From JBJFGR01 sp051892875 (GTDB lineage Bacteria > Pseudomonadota > Gammaproteobacteria > Enterobacterales > Succinivibrionaceae), in contig JBJFGR010000012.1 in NCBI GenBank assembly GCA_051892875.1, positions 1-24,439 of the forward strand: a DNA stretch of 24,439 nucleotides, given 5' to 3'. Positions 14,571-23,393 of this stretch are shown in pieces; the first letter of the stretch is position 1, and every line of letters begins with the position of its first letter. The notes beneath the pieces were generated by a model. It did not search any database. It was not told where the DNA came from and worked only from the letters and a program-made list of their open reading frames with translations. The translations under genes and the position numbers were made by a program.

Positions 14571-16064
14571 GTGATTACAGAAAACAAAAAAAGTTTAAAA
14601 TCACCTTGTAGCGAACTGCGAAAAGAACTGAAGCAACATCCTAATATTAATGTTGCATCAGTTGATGGTAATGTTCTTTCTACCATTTTAAATGCAAAAC
14701 TAGACTTTTTAAAAAGAAAAAAAATAGAAGAACCTTTGGATTCTTTTATTGAAACTCTAATACCTTCTGATAGATCTTTTTACAATGCTTTAGCTTGTGG
14801 AAAAACAAGGTTTATACTTGAATGTAAAAAAGCCTCACCTTCAAAAGGGTTAATAAGAGCTGATTTTAATCCAGTTGAGATCGGGAAAATATACAACAAC
14901 TATGCTGCGGCTATTTCTGTATTAGCTGATGAAGACTTTTTCTCAGGAAAATATGAATATATTGCAGAAGTTAAAAAAAATGTTCAAGTTCCCATTTTAT
15001 GTAAGGATTTTATCTACGATACATACCAAATATACCTTGCACGAAAGAATAATGCAGATGCCGTTCTATTAATGCTATCAGTTTTAACAGATGAAGCTTA
15101 TATTGAATTAAGCAATATCGCACATTCGCTTAATATGGGCATTTTAACAGAGGCTTCAACTAGTGAAGAAATTGAGCGTGCCATAAAATTAGGTGCAAAA
15201 ATAATAGGTATCAACAACAGAAATTTACGTAATTTATCCGTAGATTTAAACAATGTACGAATTCTATCAAAACTTGTACCCGATGATCGAATTGTAATTA
15301 GCGAATCAGGAATTTACACGCACGATCAGGTTTTAGAACTTTCTCAATATGCCAAAGGATTTTTAGTGGGAAGTTCTTTGACTGCTGAAGAGGATATTGA
15401 AAAAGCCTGCAAAAAACTTATTTTAGGTGAAAACAAAGTTTGTGGCATAACTAGAGTTGAAGATGCTATATCATCTTTCCAAGCTGGTGCTATATATAAT
15501 GGTTTAATTTTTGCAAAAAAATCTCCACGCTACATTGAACCTACAGTTGCTAAACATCTAGTTGCATCTAGCAGAAGAGCTGGTTGTAACCAGGATTTTG
15601 TTGGGGTATTTGTAAATGAAAACATTGATACCATTGTTGATATTGTAAACTTTGTTAAACTAGCTGTCGTTCAATTACATGGTGATGAAAATCATGACTA
15701 TGTAAAAGAATTGCGTTCTAAACTACCTAAAACTATTGCTATTTGGAAAGCCATCCCTATAATAGATTCTTATCCATTGGATGCAATAAATGACTTCCTA
15801 CCTTTGGTATCAAGAATTTTAATAGATCCCAAAAATAACAATGGATTTGGTGGAACTGGAACTACATTTAAATGGAGCCTTTGTGCTCCTGAACACAAAA
15901 ATAAACTCATAATAGCAGGAGGTTTAACACCTCAAAATATAGAACAAGCAAGAATTGAAAGTTGTGCTATAGGCTATGATATAAATAGTGGTGTTGAAGT
16001 AACCCCTGGAATAAAAGATTCTAATAAAATACATCAAGTGTTTTGTAAATTGGAAGATTTTTAA
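14571..16064 (+). CDS. trpCF: Bifunctional indole-3-glycerol phosphate synthase / phosphoribosylanthranilate isomerase
   Basis: Fused two-barrel enzyme for the third and fourth steps. The TrpC barrel (about 34-285) has E84, K86 and K92 in FILECKKASPSKG, K145 in CKDF, NNRNL (215-219) and SESG. The TrpF barrel (about 287-497) has its catalytic cysteine C291 in VCGITR, VQLHGDE (367-373) and D419 before GFGGTG (425-430). The fusion is a gammaproteobacterial feature. The start is GTG 14571, three bases past trpD, with AGGCGG inside trpD as ribosome site. Relative to E. coli TrpCF there are about 30 extra N-terminal residues; no other ATG, GTG or TTG lies in frame before the conserved part, so the extension appears genuine. 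The 497 residues are long for the fusion for that reason. Confidence 0.97.
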   Translation: MITENKKSLKSPCSELRKELKQHPNINVASVDGNVLSTILNAKLDFLKRKKIEEPLDSFIETLIPSDRSFYNALACGKTRFILECKKASPSKGLIRADFNPVEIGKIYNNYAAAISVLADEDFFSGKYEYIAEVKKNVQVPILCKDFIYDTYQIYLARKNNADAVLLMLSVLTDEAYIELSNIAHSLNMGILTEASTSEEIERAIKLGAKIIGINNRNLRNLSVDLNNVRILSKLVPDDRIVISESGIYTHDQVLELSQYAKGFLVGSSLTAEEDIEKACKKLILGENKVCGITRVEDAISSFQAGAIYNGLIFAKKSPRYIEPTVAKHLVASSRRAGCNQDFVGVFVNENIDTIVDIVNFVKLAVVQLHGDENHDYVKELRSKLPKTIAIWKAIPIIDSYPLDAINDFLPLVSRILIDPKNNNGFGGTGTTFKWSLCAPEHKNKLIIAGGLTPQNIEQARIESCAIGYDINSGVEVTPGIKDSNKIHQVFCKLEDF

Positions 16065-16096
16065 ATTTTTAATAAAAATAAAAGGAAATGTAAAAT

Positions 16097-17299
16097 ATGT
16101 CTTCGGAACCAATTTTAAACCCTTTCTTTGGGGAATATGGTGGAATGTTCGTACCACAAATTTTGGTACCAGCTTTATTAGATTTAGAAAAAGCTTTTGT
16201 AACTTATAAAGATGACCCTGTATTTAAACAAGAATTAAATGATTTATTGTATAACTATGCTGGCCGTCCTACTCCATTAACTTTGTGCCGTAATATTACA
16301 GCTGGTACAAAAACTAAGTTATATCTAAAGCGTGAAGATTTAATGCATGGTGGTGCTCATAAAACCAACCAAGTGTTAGCTCAGGCTCTACTAGCAAAGA
16401 AAATGGGTAAAACCCGTATTATTGCAGAAACAGGTGCTGGTCAACATGGTGTTGCCACAGCTATTGTATGTGCTCTATTTGGGTTTAAGTGTCGCATTTA
16501 CATGGGTGCTACAGACGTTGAACGACAGAAACCAAATGTATTTAGAATGCGTTTAATGGGGGCTGAAGTTATTCCTGTAAAAACAGGTATAGCAACATTA
16601 AAAGAAGCTTGTAATGAAGCATTACGTGATTGGGCAGGAAGCTTTGAAAACACTCACTATATGCTAGGTACAGCTGCAGGTCCTCATCCTTTCCCTACAA
16701 TTGTAAAAGAATTCCAAAAAATTATAGGTGAAGAAGCTAAACAACAATTCAAAGAATTTGAAAATAACAAATTACCAGATTATGTTGTGGCAGCAGTTGG
16801 GGGCGGTTCCAATGCAATTGGTATATTTACAGACTTTATAAAAGAAGAAAATGTAAAATTAGTTGGTGTTGAACCTGCTGGATGTGGTATTGAAACAGGT
16901 AAGCACGGTGCACCATTAGGTCATGGTACTAAGGGTATATTTTTTGGAGCTAAGTCATATAATATGCAAGATAAATTTGGACAGATTAACGAATCACATT
17001 CCATCTCTGCAGGTTTAGACTTCCCTTCAGTTGGACCTGAACACGCTTATCTTCGCGATATAGGTCGTGTAACTTATGAATCAATAACAGATGAAGAAGC
17101 TTTAAATGCATTTAAAGAATTATCTTGCAAGGAAGGTATTATACCTGCATTAGAATCTTCTCATGCCGTAGCTCAAGCATTAAAAATAGCTAGAGCAAAC
17201 CCTGATAAAGAAATGACAATTATTGCAAATTTATCAGGACGTGGTGATAAAGATATATTCACTGTTGCTAAAGTTTTAGAAGGTCGTGGAGAATTTTAA
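16097..17299 (+). CDS. trpB: Tryptophan synthase beta chain
   Basis: PLP enzyme joining indole and serine to give tryptophan in the alpha2-beta2 complex. In the 400-residue product: N-terminal NPFFGEYGGMFVP, cofactor lysine K89 in GGAHKTNQ (85-91), E116-region catalytic glutamate in AETGAGQHG, the phosphate-binding GGGSNAIG loop, and GRGDKD near the C-terminus. Typical TrpB1 length. AAGGA lies about 10 bases before ATG 16097; 32 bases separate it from trpCF. Its stop shares a base with the trpA ATG (TAATG), as expected for two subunits made in equal amounts. Confidence 0.98.
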   Translation: MSSEPILNPFFGEYGGMFVPQILVPALLDLEKAFVTYKDDPVFKQELNDLLYNYAGRPTPLTLCRNITAGTKTKLYLKREDLMHGGAHKTNQVLAQALLAKKMGKTRIIAETGAGQHGVATAIVCALFGFKCRIYMGATDVERQKPNVFRMRLMGAEVIPVKTGIATLKEACNEALRDWAGSFENTHYMLGTAAGPHPFPTIVKEFQKIIGEEAKQQFKEFENNKLPDYVVAAVGGGSNAIGIFTDFIKEENVKLVGVEPAGCGIETGKHGAPLGHGTKGIFFGAKSYNMQDKFGQINESHSISAGLDFPSVGPEHAYLRDIGRVTYESITDEEALNAFKELSCKEGIIPALESSHAVAQALKIARANPDKEMTIIANLSGRGDKDIFTVAKVLEGRGEF

Positions 17300-18114
17300 T
17301 GAGTCGTTATTCTGAATTATTTAAGAAGCTTCAAGCTAATAATGAAGGTGCTTTTGTTCCTTTTATGACCATAGGTGATCCTTCAATGGAAAACAGTTTT
17401 GATGTGCTTTGCTCTTTGGTTGAAGGCGGTGCAGATGCTTTAGAATTAGGTATACCTTTCTCAGACCCAGGTGCTGATGGTCCAACAATTCAGATGTCTG
17501 ATAAAAGAGCTTTAGACGCAGGTGCTAATACTGAAAATTGCTTTGCAATTATCAAACAAGTAAGAGAAAAGTATCCTGAAATACCTATTGGTCTTTTAAT
17601 GTATGTAAACTTAGTTTTCGCTCCTGGATTAGATAATTTCTTCAAATTTTGCGAAGAAAGTGGAGTTGACTCAGTATTAATTCCAGATGTACCTATTCAA
17701 ATGATTGAAAAGATGCCTGAATGGAAAGAAACTGCAAACAAGCATAATGTTGAACTTGTTCTTATAGCGCCACCTAATGCAAGCGATGAGATTTTAAAAA
17801 AGATTGCAAACAACTGCCAGGGGTACATATATTTATTAAGTAGAGCAGGAGTTACAGGAACTGAAAAGAAAGCAGGGATGCCTTTATCACATACTGTAAA
17901 ATTCTTAAAAGAAAATGGTGCTCCTCCAGCTCTATTAGGTTTTGGAATTAGTACACCTGAACAAGTAAAAGAAGCTATTATGGATGGTGCTGATGGTGCT
18001 ATATCAGGTAGTGCATTAGTAAAGATTGTAGAAAAAAATCTTGGAAATATTAATGCTACTTGTTCTGAGTTAAAGCAATTTGTTGCTTCAATGAAAGCGG
18101 CAACTCATAAATAA
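17299..18114 (+). CDS. trpA: Tryptophan synthase alpha chain
   Basis: Cleaves indole-3-glycerol phosphate to indole, which is channelled to TrpB. The 271-residue TIM barrel has both catalytic acids, E49 in LELGIPFSDP and D60 in GADGPTIQ, at the same residue numbers as E. coli TrpA. The phosphate-binding GFGIS (about 214-218) and SGSALV motifs are present, and YLLSRAGVTGTE (loop 6) is intact. It is the last gene of the operon; transcription ends at the hairpin 48 bases downstream. Its ATG overlaps the trpB stop. Confidence 0.98.
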   Translation: MSRYSELFKKLQANNEGAFVPFMTIGDPSMENSFDVLCSLVEGGADALELGIPFSDPGADGPTIQMSDKRALDAGANTENCFAIIKQVREKYPEIPIGLLMYVNLVFAPGLDNFFKFCEESGVDSVLIPDVPIQMIEKMPEWKETANKHNVELVLIAPPNASDEILKKIANNCQGYIYLLSRAGVTGTEKKAGMPLSHTVKFLKENGAPPALLGFGISTPEQVKEAIMDGADGAISGSALVKIVEKNLGNINATCSELKQFVASMKAATHK

Positions 18115-18127
18115 TTATTTTAGAAAA

Positions 18128-18141
18128 TAACTATATAGTTA
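18128..18141. repeat. 14-bp perfect palindrome after trpA
   Basis: TAACTATATAGTTA lies between the trpA stop and the operon terminator, next to TTATTTT/AAAATAA (7-bp arms, 2-base centre) just upstream. It may form a small 3' RNA hairpin, or be chance in AT-rich sequence. Confidence 0.35.
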
Positions 18142-18161
18142 GTTATATATAAAGTACACTA

Positions 18162-18198
18162 AAACAACCCTAATATAATTGTTAAGGGTTGTTTTTTT
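18162..18198 (+). terminator. trp operon terminator
   Basis: Stem AAACAACCCT (18162-18171) / AGGGTTGTTT (18185-18194), 13-base loop, then T's to 18198. The stop codon of the convergent NERD gene lies at the end of the T-run; leftward transcripts would also see the hairpin, followed by TTTTAG, so it may serve both. Confidence 0.9.
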
Positions 18199-19216
18199 AA
18201 TTGATTCGTAAAGAATTAACTTTATTAATAATATTGAAAGAACTTATTATTTTTCCTTTTTCTCGACTTTTTATAAAAGGAATTAATTCATCTAATTTTA
18301 AAATCTTACATGATAAATTGTCTATATCACCACTAATAATTACATTACTGTTAGGAATTACTAAAATAATAATGATATTATTAGTAACTTTAAATTCTTT
18401 TAAAATTTTATTTATAATTGTTCTCTGTTTTTCAATTTGTTTTAAGGGATTAACAATACTGTATGTAATACTTCCTTTATTATCTTTTATCTTTTTCCAA
18501 TCAGTGTCCTTACTAACAACAATATTACATTTTTCAAAAACACCTTCGGAATTTATTCCATAAGCTTTTGTTTCAATTAAAAAAACATTATATGAAGAAA
18601 CAACTAAATGATCAATTTCCAAAACTTCATTAAAATGTGTTTTTATCTGCAAACCATTAATAATTCTAAAACTTTCATCTGTTAATTTTTCTAACTCATC
18701 GCGAACTAACTGTTCTCCTAAATTACCAGATATTTTTCTAGCTTTATCATCTTCGGATAAAGATTTATCTATCGATAAACGACCGTCTCTTTCTTCGTAA
18801 TTTGGACGCTCATTTACATTATTTACACCCTTGGAAAGTAAAAATTTACGAAATTCTTCTTTTGTCTGAATATCTATTTTACTAGAAGAAACAACTCTCT
18901 TATAAAACAAACTTTTTAATAAACCTTTTTCCTCATTAAGAAAATCACATTTTATAACTTTTCCATTTTTTCTTTTTATATAACTTCCACCATATTCTTT
19001 TAAAAAATCCAAAAATGACAACAATCCAATTTCATCACAATGCTTAAAAAGGCCATCTATTTTTGACTTAAAAACTTCTCTTTGCGCAGATTTATCAATG
19101 TACCGTCGTTTATAATTATTTTTTTTAGATTTTCTATTAAAAAAATATTTATAAAAAATAGCACTTACAACAATTAATGCAATAAAGAAAAAAACAAGGG
19201 GAATATAATATTTCAT
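18197..19216 (-). CDS. Membrane-anchored NERD-domain (nuclease-related) protein
   Basis: A 339-residue protein with an N-terminal transmembrane segment (about 5-25) followed by a very basic stretch (27-45), so the body is predicted to be cytoplasmic. A first region (45-130) of unknown nature precedes a NERD domain (about 160-285). There GNLGEQLVRDEL (164-175), EIDHLVVS (200-207) and FLIETKAYG (212-220) give the PD-(D/E)XK-like set E168, D202, E215, K217, so nuclease activity is possible. NERD proteins occur in varied contexts, including DNA processing and plasmid- or defence-linked loci; the role here is not shown. The gene is convergent with the trp operon and follows fabB on the same strand behind a terminator. 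Its ribosome site is weak and no clear promoter was found. Confidence 0.85.
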   Translation of the reverse strand: MKYYIPLVFFFIALIVVSAIFYKYFFNRKSKKNNYKRRYIDKSAQREVFKSKIDGLFKHCDEIGLLSFLDFLKEYGGSYIKRKNGKVIKCDFLNEEKGLLKSLFYKRVVSSSKIDIQTKEEFRKFLLSKGVNNVNERPNYEERDGRLSIDKSLSEDDKARKISGNLGEQLVRDELEKLTDESFRIINGLQIKTHFNEVLEIDHLVVSSYNVFLIETKAYGINSEGVFEKCNIVVSKDTDWKKIKDNKGSITYSIVNPLKQIEKQRTIINKILKEFKVTNNIIIILVIPNSNVIISGDIDNLSCKILKLDELIPFIKSREKGKIISSFNIINKVNSLRIN

Positions 19217-19229
19217 AAAACTTTACCAT

Positions 19230-19270
19230 AAAATTCCACTCAATTACAAAAAGCATTGAATGGAATTTTT
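19230..19270 (-). terminator. fabB terminator hairpin
   Basis: Arms 19230-19244 and 19255-19269 form a 15-bp stem with one C-A mismatch and a 10-base loop. On the minus strand the stem ends in TTTTATG. It lies 11 bases after the fabB stop and directly before the NERD gene, which would need readthrough or its own promoter. Confidence 0.8.
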
Positions 19271-19280
19271 AAATTAAAGT

Positions 19281-20498
19281 TTATTTTCCATGGTATTTTG
19301 AAAAGACTAAACTTGCATTAGTTCCACCAAAACCAAAACTATTTGACATAACACATTCTAGTTCAAGATTTTTTGTTTCTGTTACTATAGGCATACCTTC
19401 TGCTAAAGGATCTAAAGTTTCAATATTAATGCTTGGAGCTATAAAATTATTATCCAACATTAATAATGAATATATAGCTTCTTGTACACCAGCAGCACCT
19501 AGAGAGTGTCCTGTCATGGCCTTTGTAGCACTTAAATATGGAATATTATTTCCAAAAGTATCTCTTATTGCTTCTAGTTCTTTTGTATCACCAACTTGAG
19601 TAGATGTTCCGTGGGTATTTATGTATTGAACAGGTTTCTCTAAACCATTCATTGCCATTTTCATACACCTTGAAGCACCTTCTCCAGATGGTGCTACCAT
19701 ATCGTAACCGTCTGATGTAGCTCCAAATCCTGTCACTTCAGCATAAATCTTTGCTCCACGAGCAAGTGCATGTTCCAATTCTTCAACAACAACCATACCG
19801 CCACCACCAGCGATTACAAAACCATCACGATTTGCATCATATGTTCTTGAAGCTTTTTCTGGAGTATCGTTATATTTAGTACTTAAAGCTCCCATTCCAT
19901 CGAACAAACAAGCTAAAGTCCAATCTAATTCTTCACCACCACCTGCAAAAACAATATCTTGTTTACCAAGCATAATTTGTTCAACAGCATTTCCTATACA
20001 ATGTGCAGATGTTGAGCAAGCAGAGCTAATACTATAATTAACTCCTTTTATTTTAAAAGGGGTTGCTAAACATGCTGATACTGTAGACCCCATACATCTT
20101 GTTACTTGGTATGGACCAACTCTTCTAACACCTTTTTCTCTTAATGTATCACAAGCTTCAACCTGATTTTTTGAAGAAGCTCCGCCTGAACCGCAAATCA
20201 AACCAACGCGTTCATTTGATATTTCTTCTTCTGATAAATTAGCATCTGAAACGGCTTGCTTCATGGATAAATATGCATAAGCAGCAGCATCACCCATAAA
20301 ACGTTTTATTTTACGATCTATAAACTCACTAACATCAAGTTTTATATTACCCCATACTTGAGATCTTAATCCCTTTTCCTTAAATTGTTCTGATGAAGTT
20401 ATCCCCGATTTGCCAGCACGCAATGAAGATAAAACTTCCTGCACATTGTTACCAATACTAGATATAATACCCATACCTGTAATAACAGCTCTTTTCAT
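19281..20498 (-). CDS. fabB: 3-oxoacyl-[acyl-carrier-protein] synthase I (KAS I)
   Basis: Condensing enzyme of type II fatty-acid synthesis, needed in gammaproteobacteria for the unsaturated branch. In the 405-residue thiolase-fold product the Cys-His-His triad is C161 (SSACSTSAHC), H296 (NTHGTSTQVGD) and H331 (AMTGHSLGAAG), all within two residues of E. coli FabB numbering. The C-terminus has SNSFGFGGTNAS. Start and sequence match FabB (MKRAVITGMGIISSIG) better than FabF. AAAGAG stands about 8 bases before the ATG. Transcribed alone, divergent from the mnmD-like gene, with a hairpin terminator. I found no clear FabR or FadR operator in the 196-base upstream gap. Confidence 0.96.
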   Translation of the reverse strand: MKRAVITGMGIISSIGNNVQEVLSSLRAGKSGITSSEQFKEKGLRSQVWGNIKLDVSEFIDRKIKRFMGDAAAYAYLSMKQAVSDANLSEEEISNERVGLICGSGGASSKNQVEACDTLREKGVRRVGPYQVTRCMGSTVSACLATPFKIKGVNYSISSACSTSAHCIGNAVEQIMLGKQDIVFAGGGEELDWTLACLFDGMGALSTKYNDTPEKASRTYDANRDGFVIAGGGGMVVVEELEHALARGAKIYAEVTGFGATSDGYDMVAPSGEGASRCMKMAMNGLEKPVQYINTHGTSTQVGDTKELEAIRDTFGNNIPYLSATKAMTGHSLGAAGVQEAIYSLLMLDNNFIAPSINIETLDPLAEGMPIVTETKNLELECVMSNSFGFGGTNASLVFSKYHGK

Positions 20499-20694
20499 AC
20501 GACATTCTCTTTATGAATAAATAAACTAAATTTTAAATAAAATACCAATCTAAAGCTTAATAAAAATTAGAAAATTACAAAATAGGTACTTTAAATCTCT
20601 AACGCTTCATATTATCATAGATTTAAAAAAACAAGTATATAAATCTTTGCAAAGAAGAACATAATTCTAATTAATATTAAAAAAAAGGTTTTTT

Positions 20695-21444
20695 ATGAAT
20701 ATTATCTCCAAACTTTCTACTACAGAACCTATAAATTACGCTCAAATTAATTTTAATGAAAAACAAGAACCTCATAGTACTACCTTTAATGATGTATATT
20801 TTTCAGACTGTGGTGGTATAAATGAAACTTTACATGTTTTTATTAAAGGAAATTTTTTAGAGGAGCGTCTTGTTAATTTTTCAAAAAAAGAATTCACTAT
20901 AGGAGAAACTGGTTTTGGAACAGGTTTAAATTTTTTAACTCTTATGAATTTCTACTCTTCACTTAATAAAAAGTTAAATACAAATCAACAACTTCCGCAT
21001 ATAAACTTTATTTCAGTTGAAAAGTATCCTCTATCCATTGAAGATATGTACATATCTCATAAAAATTTTTCACAACTATCTACTGAAAGTAATGAATTAC
21101 TTAGCATTTATAAAAATTTGCATAGTGGACTAAATACATTTAAAGTTAATAAAAACTTCACTTTATATTTAGCTATTGGTGATATTGCCGAATGTTTCTC
21201 ATATATATCCTTGTCTTCACCTGTTGATGCTTGGTTCTTAGATGGTTTTAATCCAGAAATTAATGATGATATGTGGAGTCTTGATAATATGAAACTCTTA
21301 TATAAATTAAGTGCCCAAGGAACTACATTAGCAACATTCTCTGTTGCTAGAAAAGTAAAAGATAGATTAAAAGAATCTGGATTTAATCTAAAAAAACTAA
21401 AAGGTTTTGCTCGTAAGCGTGAAATGTTAAGTGGATACATTTAA
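20695..21444 (+). CDS. mnmD: tRNA 5-(aminomethyl)-2-thiouridine methyltransferase, MnmD-type, without the MnmC oxidase domain
   Basis: SAM-dependent methyltransferase predicted to convert nm5(s2)U to mnm5(s2)U at the wobble position of tRNAs such as those for Lys, Glu and Gln. In the 249-residue product: FNDVYFS (31-37), SAM loop GETGFGTGLNF (70-80), FISVEKYPL (105-113), DAWFLDGFNPEIN (178-190) with DMW, and the terminal GFARKREML block. These match the N-terminal half of E. coli MnmC. The protein ends just where MnmC would continue into its FAD-dependent oxidase half, about 400 residues longer, and only 12 bases separate its stop from the next, convergent gene, so the oxidase domain is absent here. 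AAGG lies six bases before the ATG. The domain identity is strong. Confidence 0.93.
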   Translation: MNIISKLSTTEPINYAQINFNEKQEPHSTTFNDVYFSDCGGINETLHVFIKGNFLEERLVNFSKKEFTIGETGFGTGLNFLTLMNFYSSLNKKLNTNQQLPHINFISVEKYPLSIEDMYISHKNFSQLSTESNELLSIYKNLHSGLNTFKVNKNFTLYLAIGDIAECFSYISLSSPVDAWFLDGFNPEINDDMWSLDNMKLLYKLSAQGTTLATFSVARKVKDRLKESGFNLKKLKGFARKREMLSGYI

Positions 21445-21456
21445 AATCTGTTCAAA

Positions 21457-22584
21457 CTAACGAAATGAATTATACATGCTTCTTAATATTTCTTCTGAAA
21501 TTTCAACAGGATTATTTTTAAGGTTTGGATGCATACTTTGTTTTACTAATTCTTCTATTTGTTCGTCTGACAAATTAAAATCTGAAAGATCTAGTCTCAA
21601 ACCGAGATCTTTCTTTAAAGCTTGGATTGCATCTGCAAATGATTCTTCATTGTAGTAACCCAATTCATTTATTAAATTACTTATATGACCATTTTTATCA
21701 TTTTCAGGTTTTCCATTAATACGTAAAAAATAATCAATTGTTAATGCACAAGCCTCACCATGAGGTATATGATAAATGTTTGTTAATGGATAGGAGCAAG
21801 CATGTGCTGAAGTTGTTTTTTGTATAGCAAATGATAGACCTGCAATTAAAGACGCTTCAGCCATTTTTTCACGAGCTAATGCATTTTTTGGTTCTTTGTA
21901 TGCTATTGGTAAATATAATAATACAAGCTTTAATGCATGAATAGCTAAAGAATCACCTATAGGATAATGATTTACATGCCAATATGCTTCTAATGCATGA
22001 CAAAACACATCTAAACCAGAACAAGCTGTAACGACTGGAGACATAGTATAAGTTAATGTAGGATCAACCAAAGCTATCTTTGGATAAAAAACATCTGAAC
22101 TAAAAGGTTTCTTTATCTTATGTTCGCTACTTGATAAAACAACAACGTTTGTTACCTCACTTCCTGTTCCTGCAGTTGTTGGAATAGCTATAAGAGGTAG
22201 AGATTTTGTTGGTAATTGAGTATTAGATTCACAATAACTCTCAACTTTAATACTTGATGTTGAAAAGGCTGCAGCAGCCTTGGCACAATCTAAAACACTA
22301 CCACCACCAATAGCAATTATAAAATCACATTGTTTTTCTTTAATGATATTTACGCATTCTTGACATTCAAAAAAGTCTGGATTAGGTGAAACTTTATAGA
22401 ATACATCCGTAATTTTTCCTTTTGATTCAAACATTAGTTTTTGAGGTAAACCTAATTTAGCAAAAGATCTTGATGTAATGATTATTCCTTTTTTACCATT
22501 TATTTCATTTACCTTATCAAACAATAGATTAAACACACCATTTCCAAATGTTACTGCAACATTTTGTTTATAATACCATTGCAT
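21457..22584 (-). CDS. Iron-containing alcohol dehydrogenase (group III ADH family)
   Basis: NAD(P)-dependent oxidoreductase of the iron-dependent alcohol dehydrogenase family; the substrate is unknown (relatives act on ethanol, 1,3-propanediol, butanol, lactaldehyde or phosphonoacetaldehyde). In the 375-residue product: nucleotide-binding GGGSVLDCAKA (93-103), PTTAGTGSEVT (135-145), and metal ligands D192, H196 (GLDVFCHALEAYW), H261 (SAHACSYPL) and H275 (HIPHGEAC). All four are present, so it should be active. AAGGA lies seven bases before the ATG. It follows rsmJ by 53 bases on the same strand and may be cotranscribed with aroE-rsmJ, though no functional link is evident. It converges on the mnmD gene with 12 bases between and no obvious terminator. 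Confidence 0.93.
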   Translation of the reverse strand: MQWYYKQNVAVTFGNGVFNLLFDKVNEINGKKGIIITSRSFAKLGLPQKLMFESKGKITDVFYKVSPNPDFFECQECVNIIKEKQCDFIIAIGGGSVLDCAKAAAAFSTSSIKVESYCESNTQLPTKSLPLIAIPTTAGTGSEVTNVVVLSSSEHKIKKPFSSDVFYPKIALVDPTLTYTMSPVVTACSGLDVFCHALEAYWHVNHYPIGDSLAIHALKLVLLYLPIAYKEPKNALAREKMAEASLIAGLSFAIQKTTSAHACSYPLTNIYHIPHGEACALTIDYFLRINGKPENDKNGHISNLINELGYYNEESFADAIQALKKDLGLRLDLSDFNLSDEQIEELVKQSMHPNLKNNPVEISEEILRSMYNSFR

Positions 22585-22637
22585 ACAAATATCCTTGCTA
22601 AATCAGATCTAAAAGTAAAAAATTAAGTATTAAACAT

Positions 22638-23390
22638 CTATGATTTCTTGTTAGGAACATATATATCAAAACGATGAGCCTTGGTCTCAATACAACTATA
22701 TGTTTTTATTCCATTCAAAAAAGGTGCACTCTTAGGTCTTTTAACAGAAACTCTCTTAGTAGCTATATTTAATGCCTTAGGTAAGAGAGCATCTGCATCG
22801 TTATCAGGACCTACTATTTCGTGAAATAAAAACATATCTTTTTTGACTTGAGCCTTTCTCCCTATATTAGGATACATAGGGTCAAGATAAACAACGTCAC
22901 ATTGCTTTGTATCATCTAACTCTAATATAGATAATTCTTCTCTCAACTTCAATCTATCAGGTAACCATTCTTGTAAAAGAGGATCCTCATAACCTCTACG
23001 TAATCCATCTGCAAGAAGAGTTCTTACAACTGGATTGCGTTCAAACATTTCAACATGACAACCTAAATATGAAAGAATAAAAGCATCCCTTCCTAATCCT
23101 CCTGTTGCATCAAACACATGAGGCTTTTCTGCCATTTTTGAAAACACTGATTTTGCTACAGCTTGACCATTACCACCACCGTATTTTGCACGATGAGCCA
23201 ACGCCCCACTCACAAAATCAACATACACACTACCGAATAAATCTTTATCTAGATTACGAAGCTCTAAACGATTATCTATATATACTAGAGCAAAAGACTC
23301 TTCAAAGGCAACTTCTTTAAATTTTTCTTGAAGTACCCTTGCTTCATCCTCAAAATTAGAATCCTCACAAATTATCTGCAATGGAATCAT
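22638..23390 (-). CDS. rsmJ: 16S rRNA (guanine-N2) methyltransferase RsmJ
   Basis: SAM-dependent methyltransferase that modifies G1516 of 16S rRNA in E. coli. In the 250-residue product: VDFVSGALAHRAKYGGG (57-73), SAM motif DATGGLGRD (94-102), ERNPVV (117-122), DGLRRGY (128-134), catalytic-type YLDPMYP (168-174), VKKDMFLF and the C-terminal KRP plus HRFDIY motifs. Length equals E. coli RsmJ. The ATG follows the aroE stop by three bases, with AGAAGAG about 12 bases upstream inside aroE, so the two are probably cotranscribed and partly coupled. Confidence 0.96.
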   Translation of the reverse strand: MIPLQIICEDSNFEDEARVLQEKFKEVAFEESFALVYIDNRLELRNLDKDLFGSVYVDFVSGALAHRAKYGGGNGQAVAKSVFSKMAEKPHVFDATGGLGRDAFILSYLGCHVEMFERNPVVRTLLADGLRRGYEDPLLQEWLPDRLKLREELSILELDDTKQCDVVYLDPMYPNIGRKAQVKKDMFLFHEIVGPDNDADALLPKALNIATKRVSVKRPKSAPFLNGIKTYSCIETKAHRFDIYVPNKKS

Positions 23391-23393
23391 AGC

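Noticed and set aside
21108..21440. 110-codon minus-strand frame within the mnmD gene
   Set aside because: Antisense shadow of a gene with clear motif support.
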